This document shows positions 48,093-59,065 of a stretch of 64,000 nucleotides of DNA, piece by piece. Every line of letters begins with the position of its first letter. Position 1 is the first letter of the stretch. The stretch spans positions 2,046,001 through 2,110,000 of the forward strand of contig CM033402.1 in the NCBI GenBank assembly GCA_019426215.1, in the 5' to 3' direction. The notes beneath the pieces were generated by a model. The model searched no databases. It was given only the letters and a program-made list of their open reading frames with translations, and was not told where the DNA came from. The position numbers were made by a program, and so were the translations under genes. The stretch is from Buddleja alternifolia. Its lineage: Eukaryota; Streptophyta; Magnoliopsida; Lamiales; Scrophulariaceae.

Positions 48093-48315
48093 CTCAATTT
48101 AAACCGGGATACAACAACTGGCAAACAAGGAATAAAAGGATTTCACTATTTCAGCATCCGTACTATCACCAAAAAAAAAGTAGTGCGTACGTGTAGAGCA
48201 TAAAGATAGTCAAAAGCCTAATAATTTTAGTAGCGAAAATAAGTTAATATAGAGTGTGGCACACCATCTTATACTATAATTTTGTCGTATAATTTGGATT
48301 AATTAGACCCATTAG

Positions 48316-48413
48316 TTTTTTTTTTTTTTTGATCGAGCAAATTTAAAATTCATTAAACATAAAATTGGGTAGAAACCCATAATACATTACAACCAATAAA
48401 AATTCTAAAGAAT
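48316..48413 (-). mobile_element. Short retrotransposed insertion with 28-bp target duplication
   Basis: A 98-bp insert starting with T15 (a poly(A) tail on the - strand) and GATCGAGCAAATTTAAAATT is bounded by a 28-bp direct repeat at 48288-48315 and 48414-48441 that differs at one base (TTAATTAG versus TTCATTAG). Long duplication plus tail means target-primed reverse transcription, so this is a severely 5'-truncated LINE or SINE. Confidence 0.85.
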
Positions 48414-48597
48414 TATAATTTGGATTCATTAGACCCATTAGTTGCACGCTTAATTTCTACTCTGAGTAATAAGTTGTGTACTTTCTTATCTTTTCACGTT
48501 TTTGTCACATTTAGTAGCTTTCACAAGTTAACCTCGAGTTAGTGTAGCTTAAATTTAAATGCTCTCTACGTAAATTGAGCAAGTTTACATCAAAATA

Positions 48598-49300
48598 AAA
48601 ACTCTAATTCAGACCCGATTGGTCAAACTCAAGTATATAATTCGCAAGATAAATGAGTTATATTTATTATATGATTGATCATTTCTTCTTCAAAATGTTA
48701 CGCACCGGGCCCACGAGCCAGTTGGTTCAGAGAATTCTCATCGAACCAACTGAGCGTAACCTTGAATTGGGCATTTGAACCACAATCCAAAATAAATATC
48801 CATTGTTACACTTGAATCCTAAGGTTTTCTTTATAAATATTTCAATTTCCTTATTTCTATCCCATGTGAGATGGGATACTACACTCACCCCCCCCCCCCC
48901 CCCCCCCCCCAAAGAGTCACCAGATGTCGGGACTCTAGTGGTGGCTCACACAGGCTCAAGAGGTGGCTCCCCCGCACGTAGTACTTTGCGCCGCAGCCTC
49001 AAGAGGTGGCTCCCGCAACGTGTTGCACTTTGCTCTGTATAGCACTTAGCTACCGATATTTCGGCTGGTGAGCGGCTCTGATACCATTTATCACTTCCCG
49101 GGCCCACAAGCCCGTTCGATCGGAGAATTCTCATCGAACCCACTAAGCGTAACCTTGAGTTGGGCATTTAAACCACGATCCAAAATAGGTATCTATTGTT
49201 ACACTTGAATCCTAAGATTTCTATCCCACGTGGGATGGGATATTACACAAAACTTCATTTGGATTCGATTAAATTGACCGAACTAGAATTTTCCACATCA
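48598..49300. repeat. Copy of the GGGAAATTCTAACTC foldback family, split by the TRIM
   Basis: 48598-48695 (AACTCTAATTCAGACCCGATTGG…) matches the left half of the copies at 53.6, 56.5 and 63.6 kb, and 49248-49300 (…TTGACCGAACTAGAATTTTCC) matches their right half. The TRIM sits between them. The match is imperfect, so the split is inferred. Confidence 0.5.
48696..49247 (-). mobile_element. TRIM (terminal-repeat retrotransposon in miniature), complete with 5-bp duplication
   Basis: The element is 552 bp. Direct LTRs lie at 48696-48883 and about 49089-49247; in element orientation they start TGTAGTATCCC / TGTAATATCCC. On the - strand TGGTATCAGAGCC (49075-49086) beside the 5' LTR is the classical initiator tRNA-Met primer site. 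The G17-20 run (48888-48910 on the complement) is the polypurine tract before the 3' LTR. CAAAA flanks both ends (48691-48695 and 49248-49252). There is no coding sequence, so it depends on other elements' enzymes. Confidence 0.92.
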
Positions 49301-51758
49301 TAACTTGTGAAAATGATCCTCAATAAACTATAACACGATTTACATATGAAATTCGATTAAAAGTTTGAAGTAGGCCGGTTATATGTCAATTTTGAAACTA
49401 AAAATGTAAATAAATTATTGTAATGTTGCTGATGAATTGGACGTTTTCTAGTATGATTTTGGCACTGGGGTAGGGGTCGATAAAGTAAATGTCAACTTTG
49501 AGTGTAAATACTTTTATAAAATTGGACAGAAATTTAATGTTGCTGGTGACCAAATTGGCGTTTTGTACGAACAATTATTGGGGGCGAGGGTAATTCGGAT
49601 CTTTTATTGCAAATAGTATTGCATCTCCTATTGTATTCACTTTTGTATATGACAAGTGTATAAAATTCAAATAACTTATATATTTAAATAAAAGATTTAT
49701 ACACTTGTTATGCATCGAATAAATACAATAGGATATGCAACACTATTTTACACTAGAGAATCTTGTGTAGATGAAACATTCCATTATGATGAACTCTAGC
49801 TGAGATCAAATTTGGCGTATATTTTGAAAAGAGTAACGAATTACAAAGTATCTACAATACCACTAGACATGTGACTAACTCAAAATGGACAACTCAATTC
49901 AGACCAAAATTTTCTGCTAGGTATACTCAATTTCCATTATAAATCTTACATCACTTGCTCAAGATTAGTCAAATTACAACGTCGAATTTAACTATATAAT
50001 ACAAAATGTTTACTTTTTTTCCTGAAAAACTTATAGTACGTTTCATTAAAATATGAGTTTTTACAATATCTACAATGTAGAATACAATATGATATACTGA
50101 TTTTCACAAAACAAACTTAAATCTTGACTAAAATTTCTGCAATGAGAAGCATCGGGTAAACCAAATCGCCAACTTATAAACTGTCATTAAAAAAAAAATA
50201 GAATTATGGAAAAGGCGGTGTCGACAAGGCAAAAGATTTATCATTTCAATCTAGAACTTGCATTTATTTTGCTTGGGCGATTGAATCCAAGAGTAAATCA
50301 GCCATTTTTCACGTTGGTATATTCTAGTTTAGATGTAATTTGGCCAGGGACGGAGCCGGGGTTGGTGAAATTTCGCCCTCTAAAATCTAAAATATGCAGT
50401 TTACCCCCCCTGATTCGTATTCGCCCCCAAACCTATATTCCTAACTCCGTCCCTTAATTTAGCCAAATATAAATATAATTCTATAAAAAAATGGCTTCAT
50501 AAGATAAATGTAATTCATTCTCCTTATAAATTACGTCTAGAATCAATGGAAGCGAACTAGGATTATAATTTTCCATTTACGGCGGAAATGAGTGTGCACA
50601 GGTTTTACATGCACGCACGATGTGTGAATTCCGCAGTCCCTTAAACAAAGACGCATCCTCCATGTCGGCCACAAATCCTTAATAAGAAAACAAAAGGTTA
50701 ACAACTTACTAACATGAAGATAGAAAAAGTAAAAAAAAAAAAGAAAAAAAGTAATTTGATGTGTTAAAATATATTTCAGAATGAGTTTGGTCGAATCAAA
50801 GTCACTAGTTATATGAATAGTGAACTATATTTATTATGTTTCGATTTACACTTTAAGAAGAGTGGTCAATAAAAAAGTAATTATTATAACACTTGATATA
50901 TATGATCAGATCAATTAGGTGTAGTTGGAGTTTATTGGAATTAAACTTTACGATTGTCGAATGAATAATTTCATCTATTTTCTTTATTGAGAAATTCAAT
51001 TATTTAATTTTATCAAAATCAAAATATATAATGATCAAGATAACACAACTTCTATGCTATTGCTTATATTAACTAAAAGCTAGTACTCCATAGAATAAAA
51101 CTCTTGCTCAAAGTTGAGAAAACGGCTACGTTGATCAGCATCGATTTCAAATTCATTGTAAAATAGAGCAAAAAAAAAAAAAAAAGAGGGAGGAAGGAGC
51201 AGGAGCCGACCACGACTATCAAATAAAATACATGCAAAAGAACAGATAATACGATGATACACTGGGAGCACTACTCCTTGTGTGTATCTTTTTTACAAAT
51301 TAAGGTGTATTGTGTGTGAATTCAATACACATTTGTATAAAAAAAATATACGCAAATATACAAGTTAGGGTAACACTCCTACTTAGTATTATCCCAAGAG
51401 GAGGCGACAAGTTAAAATGCAAAAAGTAAATTTGTAAACTTCTAAGATCATCTCTCTAACAAATGTCAATATCAATTGGGAAGAAAAGGAAAGCGGACAA
51501 ATTTGTCTTTACAAACTCTCACATCATGGTCTGAAAAAAATTTATATTAGATTAAGTTCAATAGTCCTAGTATGATGAGCTCAATACATTTACTTATTTA
51601 GTTAACATTATTAACTAAGCATTTTGTAGAGTTATACGTCAAATATTGACAATCGAGGCTAATATTTTAATTAATCTCTCAATAATTGAATTAGAAAAAA
51701 GGTAATGTTAAAGTGGTAGAGCGTGCAAATTGCAAAACTTCAAACTAAAATGTGTGTG

Positions 51759-51792
<34 letters not shown>

Positions 51793-51998
51793 CTTTAATT
51801 GTAATTAGTCATTCTCCTCTAATTGCACAATAAATTGCATGTTAAGTGTGGTTAGTCACTCATTACATAATTACTTTGGGTCCACTGGACCATTCTAACT
51901 CATATTAGGTTCCCCTAAGTCATACTAACTTATTTTAAATGGTCAACTGTTGCATAATTAACTCTGGAAAAATTGATTTTCGTATTTAATACATTAAT
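49248..51998. other. Gene-free AT-rich stretch
   Basis: Apart from the small MITE at 50346 and a (TA)n run at 51762-51790, nothing is recognisable. The ORFs at 50206 and 51080 have no domains. Confidence 0.5.
50346..50454. mobile_element. Tiny MITE (109 bp) with 10-bp target duplication
   Basis: The ends AGGGACGGAG and CTCCGTCCCT are perfect inverses. They are flanked by TAATTTGGCC (50336-50345) and TAATTTAGCC (50455-50464), a duplication with one change. A 9-10 bp duplication suggests mobilisation by a Mutator-like transposase. Confidence 0.82.
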
Positions 51999-53438
51999 TG
52001 TTAGATTAGAGAAAATCCGTAGGGAACTTGTATTACTGAGTAATATATTTATAGAGTTACATGTACTTGGTAAACAAGAAACCCTAACAATAAACAAGGA
52101 AAACATAAATACAAGGAAACATAAGAAACCTAAATTAACATAAATATTAGAAAAATATGGAAAGATATTATATTATCCAACACTCCCCCGCAGTCGAAAC
52201 GTGAGAGTCTTAAACGTTGAAACTGGACCAAAGAAATCCGGTCATAGGGAATTTGAGAAGAAGATGGCGACAAAGATAAAAGGTGGCGGTGGCCTTAAGA
52301 GGCGGCAGCGGCTCCAAGTCCTGTTTTTCAAGGGTGAGCGGCGACAATTAACAAAACTAAAGTCGGCGGCTAAGCGGTAGCCCTCAGCCAAAGAGAGAAG
52401 ACGGCGGCATAAAATAAAAAGGCAGCGGCTCCAAGTCCTCGTTTTTCCAAGGGTGAGCGGCGGCAACTAACAAAACTAAAAGCGGCGGCGGCAACAGCCA
52501 AAAGAGATGGCGCGGCGACTAAAACATGAAAAAGATAAAGATAAGTTGCTAAATTCAAACTAAATTACAAAATATTCACCATAGTGAAGGAAGCTAGCGG
52601 AAGCGAAAGATCATGAGGTTGAAAGAAAAACCCTTTAGCTCTGATACCATGTTAGATTAGAGAAAACCCGGTAGAGAACTTGTATTATTGAGTAACATAT
52701 TTATAGAGTTATAAGAGAGATAATACAAAAAAACCCTAAACTATAAAGAAGGTAAAAGATAAATAAGGTAATAAGAATACTAGTCTAACTAGGAAAGCAA
52801 TAATAATACTAATCTAATTAGGAGAGCAATAATAATATCTAACACTCCCCCGCAGTCGAAACGTGAAAGTCTTGAACATTGAGACTGAACTAAAAACCGA
52901 GAAAAGATGTTAAGATAATCCGGGCATAAAGAATGCTTAGTAGAGAGATTTTGACGAATACGTTTCTCAAGGTGAAGCAGTTTCGTCTGGAAATCATTAA
53001 ATAAGGCTGCGGTTCGACGAAGACGCTTCTCAATGTGGAGCAGTTTCGTCTGAAAACCATTAAATAAGGCGGCGACTCCAAGTCCTTGTTTTTCCAAGGA
53101 TGAGCGGCGACAACATAAACAAAGATAAAGAAAAAAAAAACTACCCTAAACTAAACTAAACTAGATAAGGTGTGCCGGACGGGGTCGGCGACTTGAGAAT
53201 GGAGGAAGCGAGAGATTGAGATACCATGGCTCGAAGCCATGACTCTGATACCATGTTAGATTAGAGAAAACCCGATAGGGAACTTGTATTACTGAGTAAT
53301 ATATTTATAGAGTTACATGTACTTGGTAAACAAGAAACCCTAACTATAAACAAGGAAAAGATAAATACAAGAAAACATAATAAACCTAAATTAACATAAA
53401 CATTAGAAAGATATGGAAAAATATTATATTATCCAACA
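51999..53438 (-). mobile_element. Tandem TRIM array: three LTRs and two internal regions
   Basis: LTRs lie at 51999-52182, 52650-52844 and 53254-53438. On the - strand each runs TGTTGGATAATATAA (or TGTTAGATATTATT) to CTCTAATCTAACA. TGGTATCAGAG, the tRNA-Met primer site, abuts the right-hand and middle LTRs (at about 53242 and 52638). TGCGGGGGAG is the polypurine tract before the left and middle LTRs. TTAAT flanks the whole array at 51994-51998 and 53439-53443. The internal regions share the polypurine side and GGCGGC-rich blocks with AAGTCCTCGTTTTTCCAAGG; the left one contains that block twice. The outer LTRs are near-identical, whereas the middle one differs over its central 100 bp. Confidence 0.9.
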
Positions 53439-53635
53439 TTAATAACTTGAATTTTTCAACTTTGTCCAAACATAACTTTACGAAACAAAAAGGCTCAACA
53501 CTCATCAAAATTGCGTTTGTTGTCCAAGGACAATTTTTAATAAAAGCAAAATAGTAAGAAGAAAGAAGAAATTAAACAATCAACACATGTGCTATATTCA
53601 TTATAGCAACCAAAAAAAAATTACACAAAAATACA

Positions 53636-53777
53636 AAAAATTCTAGCCCAGACCAAGTTTGGTCACACTCAAGTATATTTTACAAAGAGAGTGTATTACA
53701 ATTGTCATATAAATAATAAGTTATTTTAAAAAATACATATAAATTTGGTCGAATCGGGAGTGAGTTAAAATTTCTCC
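53636..53777. repeat. Foldback repeat of about 140 bp, copy 1 (upstream of CYP94)
   Basis: It reads TTCTAGCCCAGACCAAGTTT… to …GAATCGGGAGTGAGTTAAAA. The ends of the family are inverted (GGGAAATTCTAACTC / GAGTTAGAATTTCCC), with a shared centre around GTGTATTACA and ATAAGTTATTTT. This copy lies about 130 bp before the CYP94 start codon. Confidence 0.75.
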
Positions 53778-53855
53778 AAAAATACGTATACTATTTGGAT
53801 AGGAAACGTTATCACAAAACCCAAAGTATGCATACATAATGCATGATGAGAGAAC

Positions 53856-53865
53856 TATATATATA
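53856..53865 (+). promoter_or_regulatory. TATA box of the CYP94 gene
   Basis: CTATATATATAGG is a strong TATA box only about 40 bp before the start codon, so transcripts beginning at the usual distance would have a leader of about 15 nt. The start context CAACAACAATGGC is good. Confidence 0.6.
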
Positions 53866-53902
53866 GGCCTCTATACATTCTTATCCTCTCCAAGCAACAA
53901 CA

Positions 53903-55441
53903 ATGGCGGATCTTCATCTCCCAGCTCCATCTCTAGCTCCACTTCTCTTCTGCATAATCTCTCCACTTCTTCTTCTCTTCATCTTCGCCTACTTCAAAAC
54001 AACTTCAACAAACAAAAATCTCCCCAAATCATACCCAATTTTCGGATCAATCTTCACAATCACAAAGAACAAACACAGACGCGTGCAATGGATATCGGAG
54101 CTCGTTACATCGACTCCGAACCTTACGTTCACTCTCCACCGCCCCTTCGGATACCAGCAAATCTTCACGGCCAACGCCGCCAATGTGCAGCACATGCTCA
54201 AGTCGCACTTCCACAACTACCACAAAGGCGATGTGTTCCGAAGCACATTACGAGATTTTATGGGCGACAGCATTTTCAATGCCGATGGCGATATCTGGAA
54301 GTTCCAAAGACAGGTTTCAAGTCATCAATTCAACACGAAATCGCTCAGAAGATTTGTCGAAAATGTAGTCGATTTCGAGCTCTCTAATCGCCTGATTCCG
54401 ATCCTGGAAATCGCTGCGGAGAAGAAAATCGTGCTTGATTTTCAAGATATTTTGCAGAGATTTGCGTTTGATAATATTTGCAAGATCGCGTTCGGGTATG
54501 ATCCTGAGTATTTACTGCCATCTCTTCCGGAGACGAAGTTTGCAGATGCGTTTGATAATTCTCTCAAGCTCATAAGCTGTAGATTCAACTCCGACATACC
54601 ATTTATATGGAAAATCAAAAGGCTTCTCAACATTGGATATGAGAGGCAGCTCAAAATTGTTGTTGACGAAGTTCGCAATTTCGCGAAAGCGATAATCAGA
54701 GAGAAGAAGCAAGAAATTGAGAAAAAATCACCAACATCAATCGATCAAACCGATGATGTTTTGTCGCGATTCTTACTATCCGGCCAAGCTGACGAAGACT
54801 TCGTCACGGATGTCGTGATAAGCTTCATTTTAGCTGGCCGTGACACAACTTCAGCTGCATTAACCTGGTTTTTCTGGTTGATTTTCAATAATCCACAAGC
54901 AGAAATCGAGATTTTAAAAGAGATCGTAACGAAACAAAATTCGGAAGAATCGGTATATGATGAGGTGAAGAACATGGTGTATACTCACGCTTCGATTTGT
55001 GAAGCCATGAGGCTTTATCCGCCAGTTCCCGTGAGCACGAAATCAGCGTTAAACGATGACGTTTTGCCCGATGGAACAGTGGTGAAGAGGGGGACTAGAA
55101 TAAGCTACCATCCTTACGCAATGGGGAGGGTGGAGAAGGTTTGGGGGGCGGATTGGGCGGAGTTCCGCCCTGGACGGTGGCTGGAGACGGCGGAGACGGC
55201 GGCGGAGTGGAGGTTTGTGGGGAAGGATCCGTTTACTTATCCGGTGTTTCAGGCGGGGCCTAGGGTTTGTTTAGGGAAGGAGATGGCCCTTTTGCAGATG
55301 AAGAGGGTGGTCGCCGGAGTTTTGCGGCGGTTTAGGGTGGTGCCGGTGGAGGAAAGCTTGTCGCCGGTGTATGTTTCGGATTTTACCTCTAAGATGAAAG
55401 ATGGGTTTCGGGTGAAGATTGAAGAGAGGAATGTTACATAG
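53903..55441 (+). CDS. Cytochrome P450, CYP94 family (jasmonoyl-isoleucine or fatty-acid omega-hydroxylase)
   Basis: This intronless 512-residue P450 has an N-terminal membrane anchor (about 12-31), an I-helix AGRDTTS (311-317), the ExxR motif EAMR (367-370) and the haem loop FQAGPRVCLG (449-458, Cys456). The phrases KSYPIFGS, FNADGDIWKFQRQVSSHQFN and YPVFQAGPRVCLGKEMA are diagnostic of CYP94, which is normally intronless and of this length. CYP94B/C enzymes oxidise JA-Ile and so end jasmonate signalling; CYP94A enzymes hydroxylate fatty acids for cutin and defence. The KSYPIFGS start looks more A-like, but I cannot settle the subfamily. All catalytic residues are present, and the protein should sit on the ER membrane facing the cytosol. 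Confidence 0.93.
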   Translation: MADLHLPAPSLAPLLFCIISPLLLLFIFAYFKTTSTNKNLPKSYPIFGSIFTITKNKHRRVQWISELVTSTPNLTFTLHRPFGYQQIFTANAANVQHMLKSHFHNYHKGDVFRSTLRDFMGDSIFNADGDIWKFQRQVSSHQFNTKSLRRFVENVVDFELSNRLIPILEIAAEKKIVLDFQDILQRFAFDNICKIAFGYDPEYLLPSLPETKFADAFDNSLKLISCRFNSDIPFIWKIKRLLNIGYERQLKIVVDEVRNFAKAIIREKKQEIEKKSPTSIDQTDDVLSRFLLSGQADEDFVTDVVISFILAGRDTTSAALTWFFWLIFNNPQAEIEILKEIVTKQNSEESVYDEVKNMVYTHASICEAMRLYPPVPVSTKSALNDDVLPDGTVVKRGTRISYHPYAMGRVEKVWGADWAEFRPGRWLETAETAAEWRFVGKDPFTYPVFQAGPRVCLGKEMALLQMKRVVAGVLRRFRVVPVEESLSPVYVSDFTSKMKDGFRVKIEERNVT

Positions 55442-57730
55442 TGGTCGTGTAATTTTATGTCAACATCAAGTCTAATGGTTCGAGTATGTATTATGTGTTT
55501 ATTCATTTTACATATGATTCTGTGGAGAGCACACACAATATAACTTAAATATGTGAGAGAAATCAAATGAAATTTTCTGTTATAATATTCATATTACACT
55601 TTCTGTTACACATGCCGATATGTGACAAGTGTATACATGGGCGGTTAGGAGGTGGAGAGAGAGAAATAGACACCAGGACTATTCGACTTGGTCTGACACA
55701 GATTTCGTGAAATTCTACGTCGGATCGAACCCAATGGTCTGAGTGTGTATTTTATGTTTATCTTTTTCACATAAATGTGTGTTGGTACCACATGAAATAT
55801 GATTTATCGTGTAAGAGTGGTAGACAACATGACCATTAGATTTAATTTAGCGTAGATTTGTTCACAATGGTCAATTGATTTTCTATTTTAGAATGTTGTT
55901 ATATTATAATCATCACATTAGGATATGTATATTATACTCGTATGATAAGGGTACATAACCTGAAAGTTACAATTTATACATTTATCCTATGCATGTAAAG
56001 TGAAATATAAGAAGACACGTTATTCTCTAATAAACAATTTGAATTGGGTCTCTCTTATCTCTTTGTGTATTTTAATTTTAATTTTTTGTTTCGTTGTTGA
56101 AGATTTTAATGGATTGAATTTTGGTTGATACCATGTGGCAAGTAACTTATATATGTCTTGTGATAGATGTAAGTTCTAAAGAAAATAACTGATCATGACA
56201 TAAGTGTTCAAAAATTCTAACTTAAAACTCGATTTGGTTGACTCAATCAACACATGACAAGTATTATTATCACTCAGCATGTCAAATGCAATTCAAGAGA
56301 CTTGCGAGTAGTTTAATTTCAGATGAATTAAGTTCGGACGAGAATATCTAGAGAGGTGCATTGTATATTGTCACATGATTCGTTCATTGTGGTCAAATTG
56401 AATTTGGAACAAGGAGATTTGATAATAGCAAACTTAAAAAGTTTATAGTGCCTCGAATAATGTTAATTATTGCAATATTTTGTATTTGTATTGATTTCCA
56501 TAACGAAAATTTTAGCCCAAACCCGGCTTGGCCGCACTCAACTGTATTACACTTATCATATAATTGATAAGTTATTTTAAAAGTACACATGAGTTTGACC
56601 GAATCGGGAGCGAGTTAGAATTTCCCTTTGTATAACATGGTAGTTTTGCCATGTTTGCTAGTGAATATGGAGTAGTAGAAAAGGAATGCAGGAAATTGGA
56701 AGTTTGGAACTTGTTTGATATACTTTAAGAAAAAATGATGATATGTGCTATTTCATCATTTATTTGTCACTTTTCTCTAAATTACTAAGAAATAAATGCA
56801 ATAAATACAATTAACTAGATTTTACATAATTAACATTTATTATGATGGATTGAAACTTTATAATATTAATTTTTTTGTGGTAAAACGGTGATAAATTTGT
56901 TGATAATATTTAACATTTTTTTAAAACAAAAATACAATCCATAATTGGGGTCTTTGTCATGTGTCCTCATCACAAGGCCTAAGGTATTGACAATTGTAAG
57001 GCCCTAAGTGCCCCACAATTTAAATCCATTTTTGTTAGTAGATTATGTGGGCCTTTGTTCCTCAAACATCTCAAAGACTCAAATTATTTGGAAACAAAAT
57101 ATGAATTTAACACCAATATTAACTGTGTGTTAATTAAGTAATCAATAGTCATAGAGAAATAATCGCAAATTAATACATATGAGGGTCTTTCATTTTTCAA
57201 ATCTATTTTGAGATGACCAAATTTGGAGAGTTTAGAGATAAAATAGGGAACTCATCAAAAAATAAATAAAAAATTAGTTAAATATCTTGGTCTTTGGAAT
57301 GCTTTGAGAAATTCTAAAATCATAATATTTTTTAGGTTATCTTAAAGTTATTCGAAATATTTTATAAATTAATTATAATGAATTTTATATCTACACCTAG
57401 AAATATAAATTAGGTTTTTTGAAAGAGCATATAATAAATCAACAATTTTTTAAAACTGAATACTTCATAATTATATATATATATATATATATTATCTATT
57501 CATTTGAAAAAGAGAAATACTTAAAAAAGAAGAAACAGTGAGACTTAAGTTTGTCTTAGGTGTCGTTATGGGTCAGCCCTGCCCAGGAGCCCCTCTGCCC
57601 GCTACTTTAGTAGGCCAATTTAGTCAACGCCCAAATTTAATCCAACCCATTACCCATTTTTATTCAGATACTAATTTATATCATGGGCCTGGGTCGGCCC
57701 AATAGTTTCTAGACATAATGATCTATCACA
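55442..57730. other. Gene-free stretch downstream of CYP94
   Basis: It is AT-rich and holds no gene. It includes copy 2 of the foldback family (56505-56626). Confidence 0.5.
56505..56626. repeat. Foldback repeat, copy 2
   Basis: ATTTTAGCCCAAACCCGGC… to …CGGGAGCGAGTTAGAATTTC is the same family as 53636-53777, shorter by about 20 bp in the centre. Confidence 0.75.
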
Positions 57731-57747
57731 GAAAACAACACGAATTC

Positions 57748-57945
57748 ACTAAAGACATGTTGGTCTAATGATATTCACCTCACATGTTATGTGAGAGGTC
57801 CTGAGTTTAAATCCAAAATGCCACAAGTTGTGGTTTTTCCCTCCTTTATAGAGCTAGATAGAGTCTTTATGGCTCAGTTGGTAACTATCAACCCGGATTT
57901 ATCGGGCTAGGTATGTAGGGTATCCCCTTCTCTTGAATTAAAAAA
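57748..57945 (+). mobile_element. tRNA-derived SINE with 17-18 bp target duplication
   Basis: The 198-bp unit has an RNA polymerase III A box (TGGTCTAATGA, from 57761) and B box (GAGTTTAAATCC, near 57803) about 35 bp apart. It ends in a short A-rich tail (TTGAATTAAAAAA). GAAAACAACACGAATTC lies directly before it (57731-57747) and is repeated exactly after it (57946-57962). It codes for no protein and depends on LINE enzymes. Confidence 0.92.
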
Positions 57946-57973
57946 GAAAACAACACGAATTCTTAATCTCATC

Positions 57974-58922
57974 TCCAAAATACACGTCAAGTACATATAA
58001 TACAACCCTATGTACCAAAGACCTCCATGCATTATTGAAAAATACACTTACCTCTCTCAGTTGCATGAAATTGTCTTTATTGCCCCTTAACCGTTATTTT
58101 TTCTTTTATTTTTCATTTTATTCACCATTTTTTTCTTTTTCACAAATTTTCTTTTCTTACATAGCTTAGTTAAAAGTTACGCAATGCATTATAACTAATT
58201 ATTTAAAATAGTAATTTGCAATAGTTTTAGCAATTATAATAAATTAATTTAATGACAACAAATTATATTAAGGTATGATGAAATTATACTAATGAAACGT
58301 TACAAAATTAAATTTATATTTTTTTACTGCATATATGTGTATTTTTAATACCCTAATTTACTAGAATATATATATATAGGTATATATATCTTAAACTTAT
58401 TGCTAACATATTGTATTTTAACAATATATATGTAAATATAAATATATTTAAATTAACCAAAAATATACATATCCTTACACCCCCGATTTAAAATACTATG
58501 CGCATATATATATACTATCAAAATCAACATAAGACAAATTAAAAATCTGTTTGAATTATTTTAATTTCGTCAACAACGTATTAGTTGAATTTTTTCAAAT
58601 ATTTCTATAATGTGTTCTCACCAAATTAACTTAACGTTTGTGCTAAAAAAATATTGCAAATTATTATTTTAATTAATTAATTATAATGCTTTGGATAGCT
58701 TCTAACTAATCTATGTAAGAAAATAAAATTCGTTAAATAGACAGTAAAATTTGTTAAATAGACAAAAATATTGGAGAAAATAAAAATTGAAAGGAAAAAT
58801 AATGGTTAAGGATAATATGAACAATTCCATGCAATTAAGGAGGGTAAGTGTATTTTTCTATAGTTTAGGGGGTATTTGGTATAAAGGGTGTAATTCAGGG
58901 GACAAAGTGTATTTTGCACTAT
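57974..58922. mobile_element. Foldback element with about 130-bp inverted ends
   Basis: The left arm CCAAAATACACGTCAAG…GAAAAATACACTTACC…GTTGCATGAAATTGTC…CCTTAACC is mirrored by the right arm GGTTAAGGATAATATGAACA…AATTAAGGAGGGTAAGTGTA…GTATTTTGC. The interior is AT-rich and non-coding. It begins right after the SINE duplication; no target duplication could be found. Confidence 0.65.
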
Positions 58923-58934
58923 TTAATATTTATC

Positions 58935-59062
58935 TTTTTTGGGGGGTTTCTTAAAGTGTCCCGTGACGTGAAAGTCCAAAGCTAGTTATATATATTTAAT
59001 ATGTTCTTTCTTTTTTTTTGTGAGGTCTCCTAAAGTGTCATGTGACTCGAAAGTCCAAAACT
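58935..59062. repeat. Direct repeat of about 50 bp, two copies
   Basis: CTTAAAGTGTCCCGTGACGT and GAAAGTCCAAAGCTAGT near 58950-58985 are repeated with few changes (CCTAAAGTGTCATGTGACTC, GAAAGTCCAAAACTAGT) near 59027-59065. Confidence 0.75.
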
Positions 59063-59065
59063 AGT

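Noticed and set aside
48888..48910. Poly(C) run as an assembly artefact
   Set aside because: Its place beside the LTR fits a TRIM polypurine tract on the other strand, although the exact length may be unreliable.
52242..53097. - strand ORFs with Arg/Ala/Leu runs
   Set aside because: They lie in the non-coding internal regions of the TRIM array and come from GGCGGC repeats.
53839..54387. + strand ORF of 182 aa overlapping the CYP94 start
   Set aside because: Wrong frame of the P450 gene; Ser-rich run caused by its codon composition.
57755..57820. Functional tRNA gene
   Set aside because: A and B boxes are present, but the cloverleaf cannot be drawn; the duplication and A-tail show a SINE.
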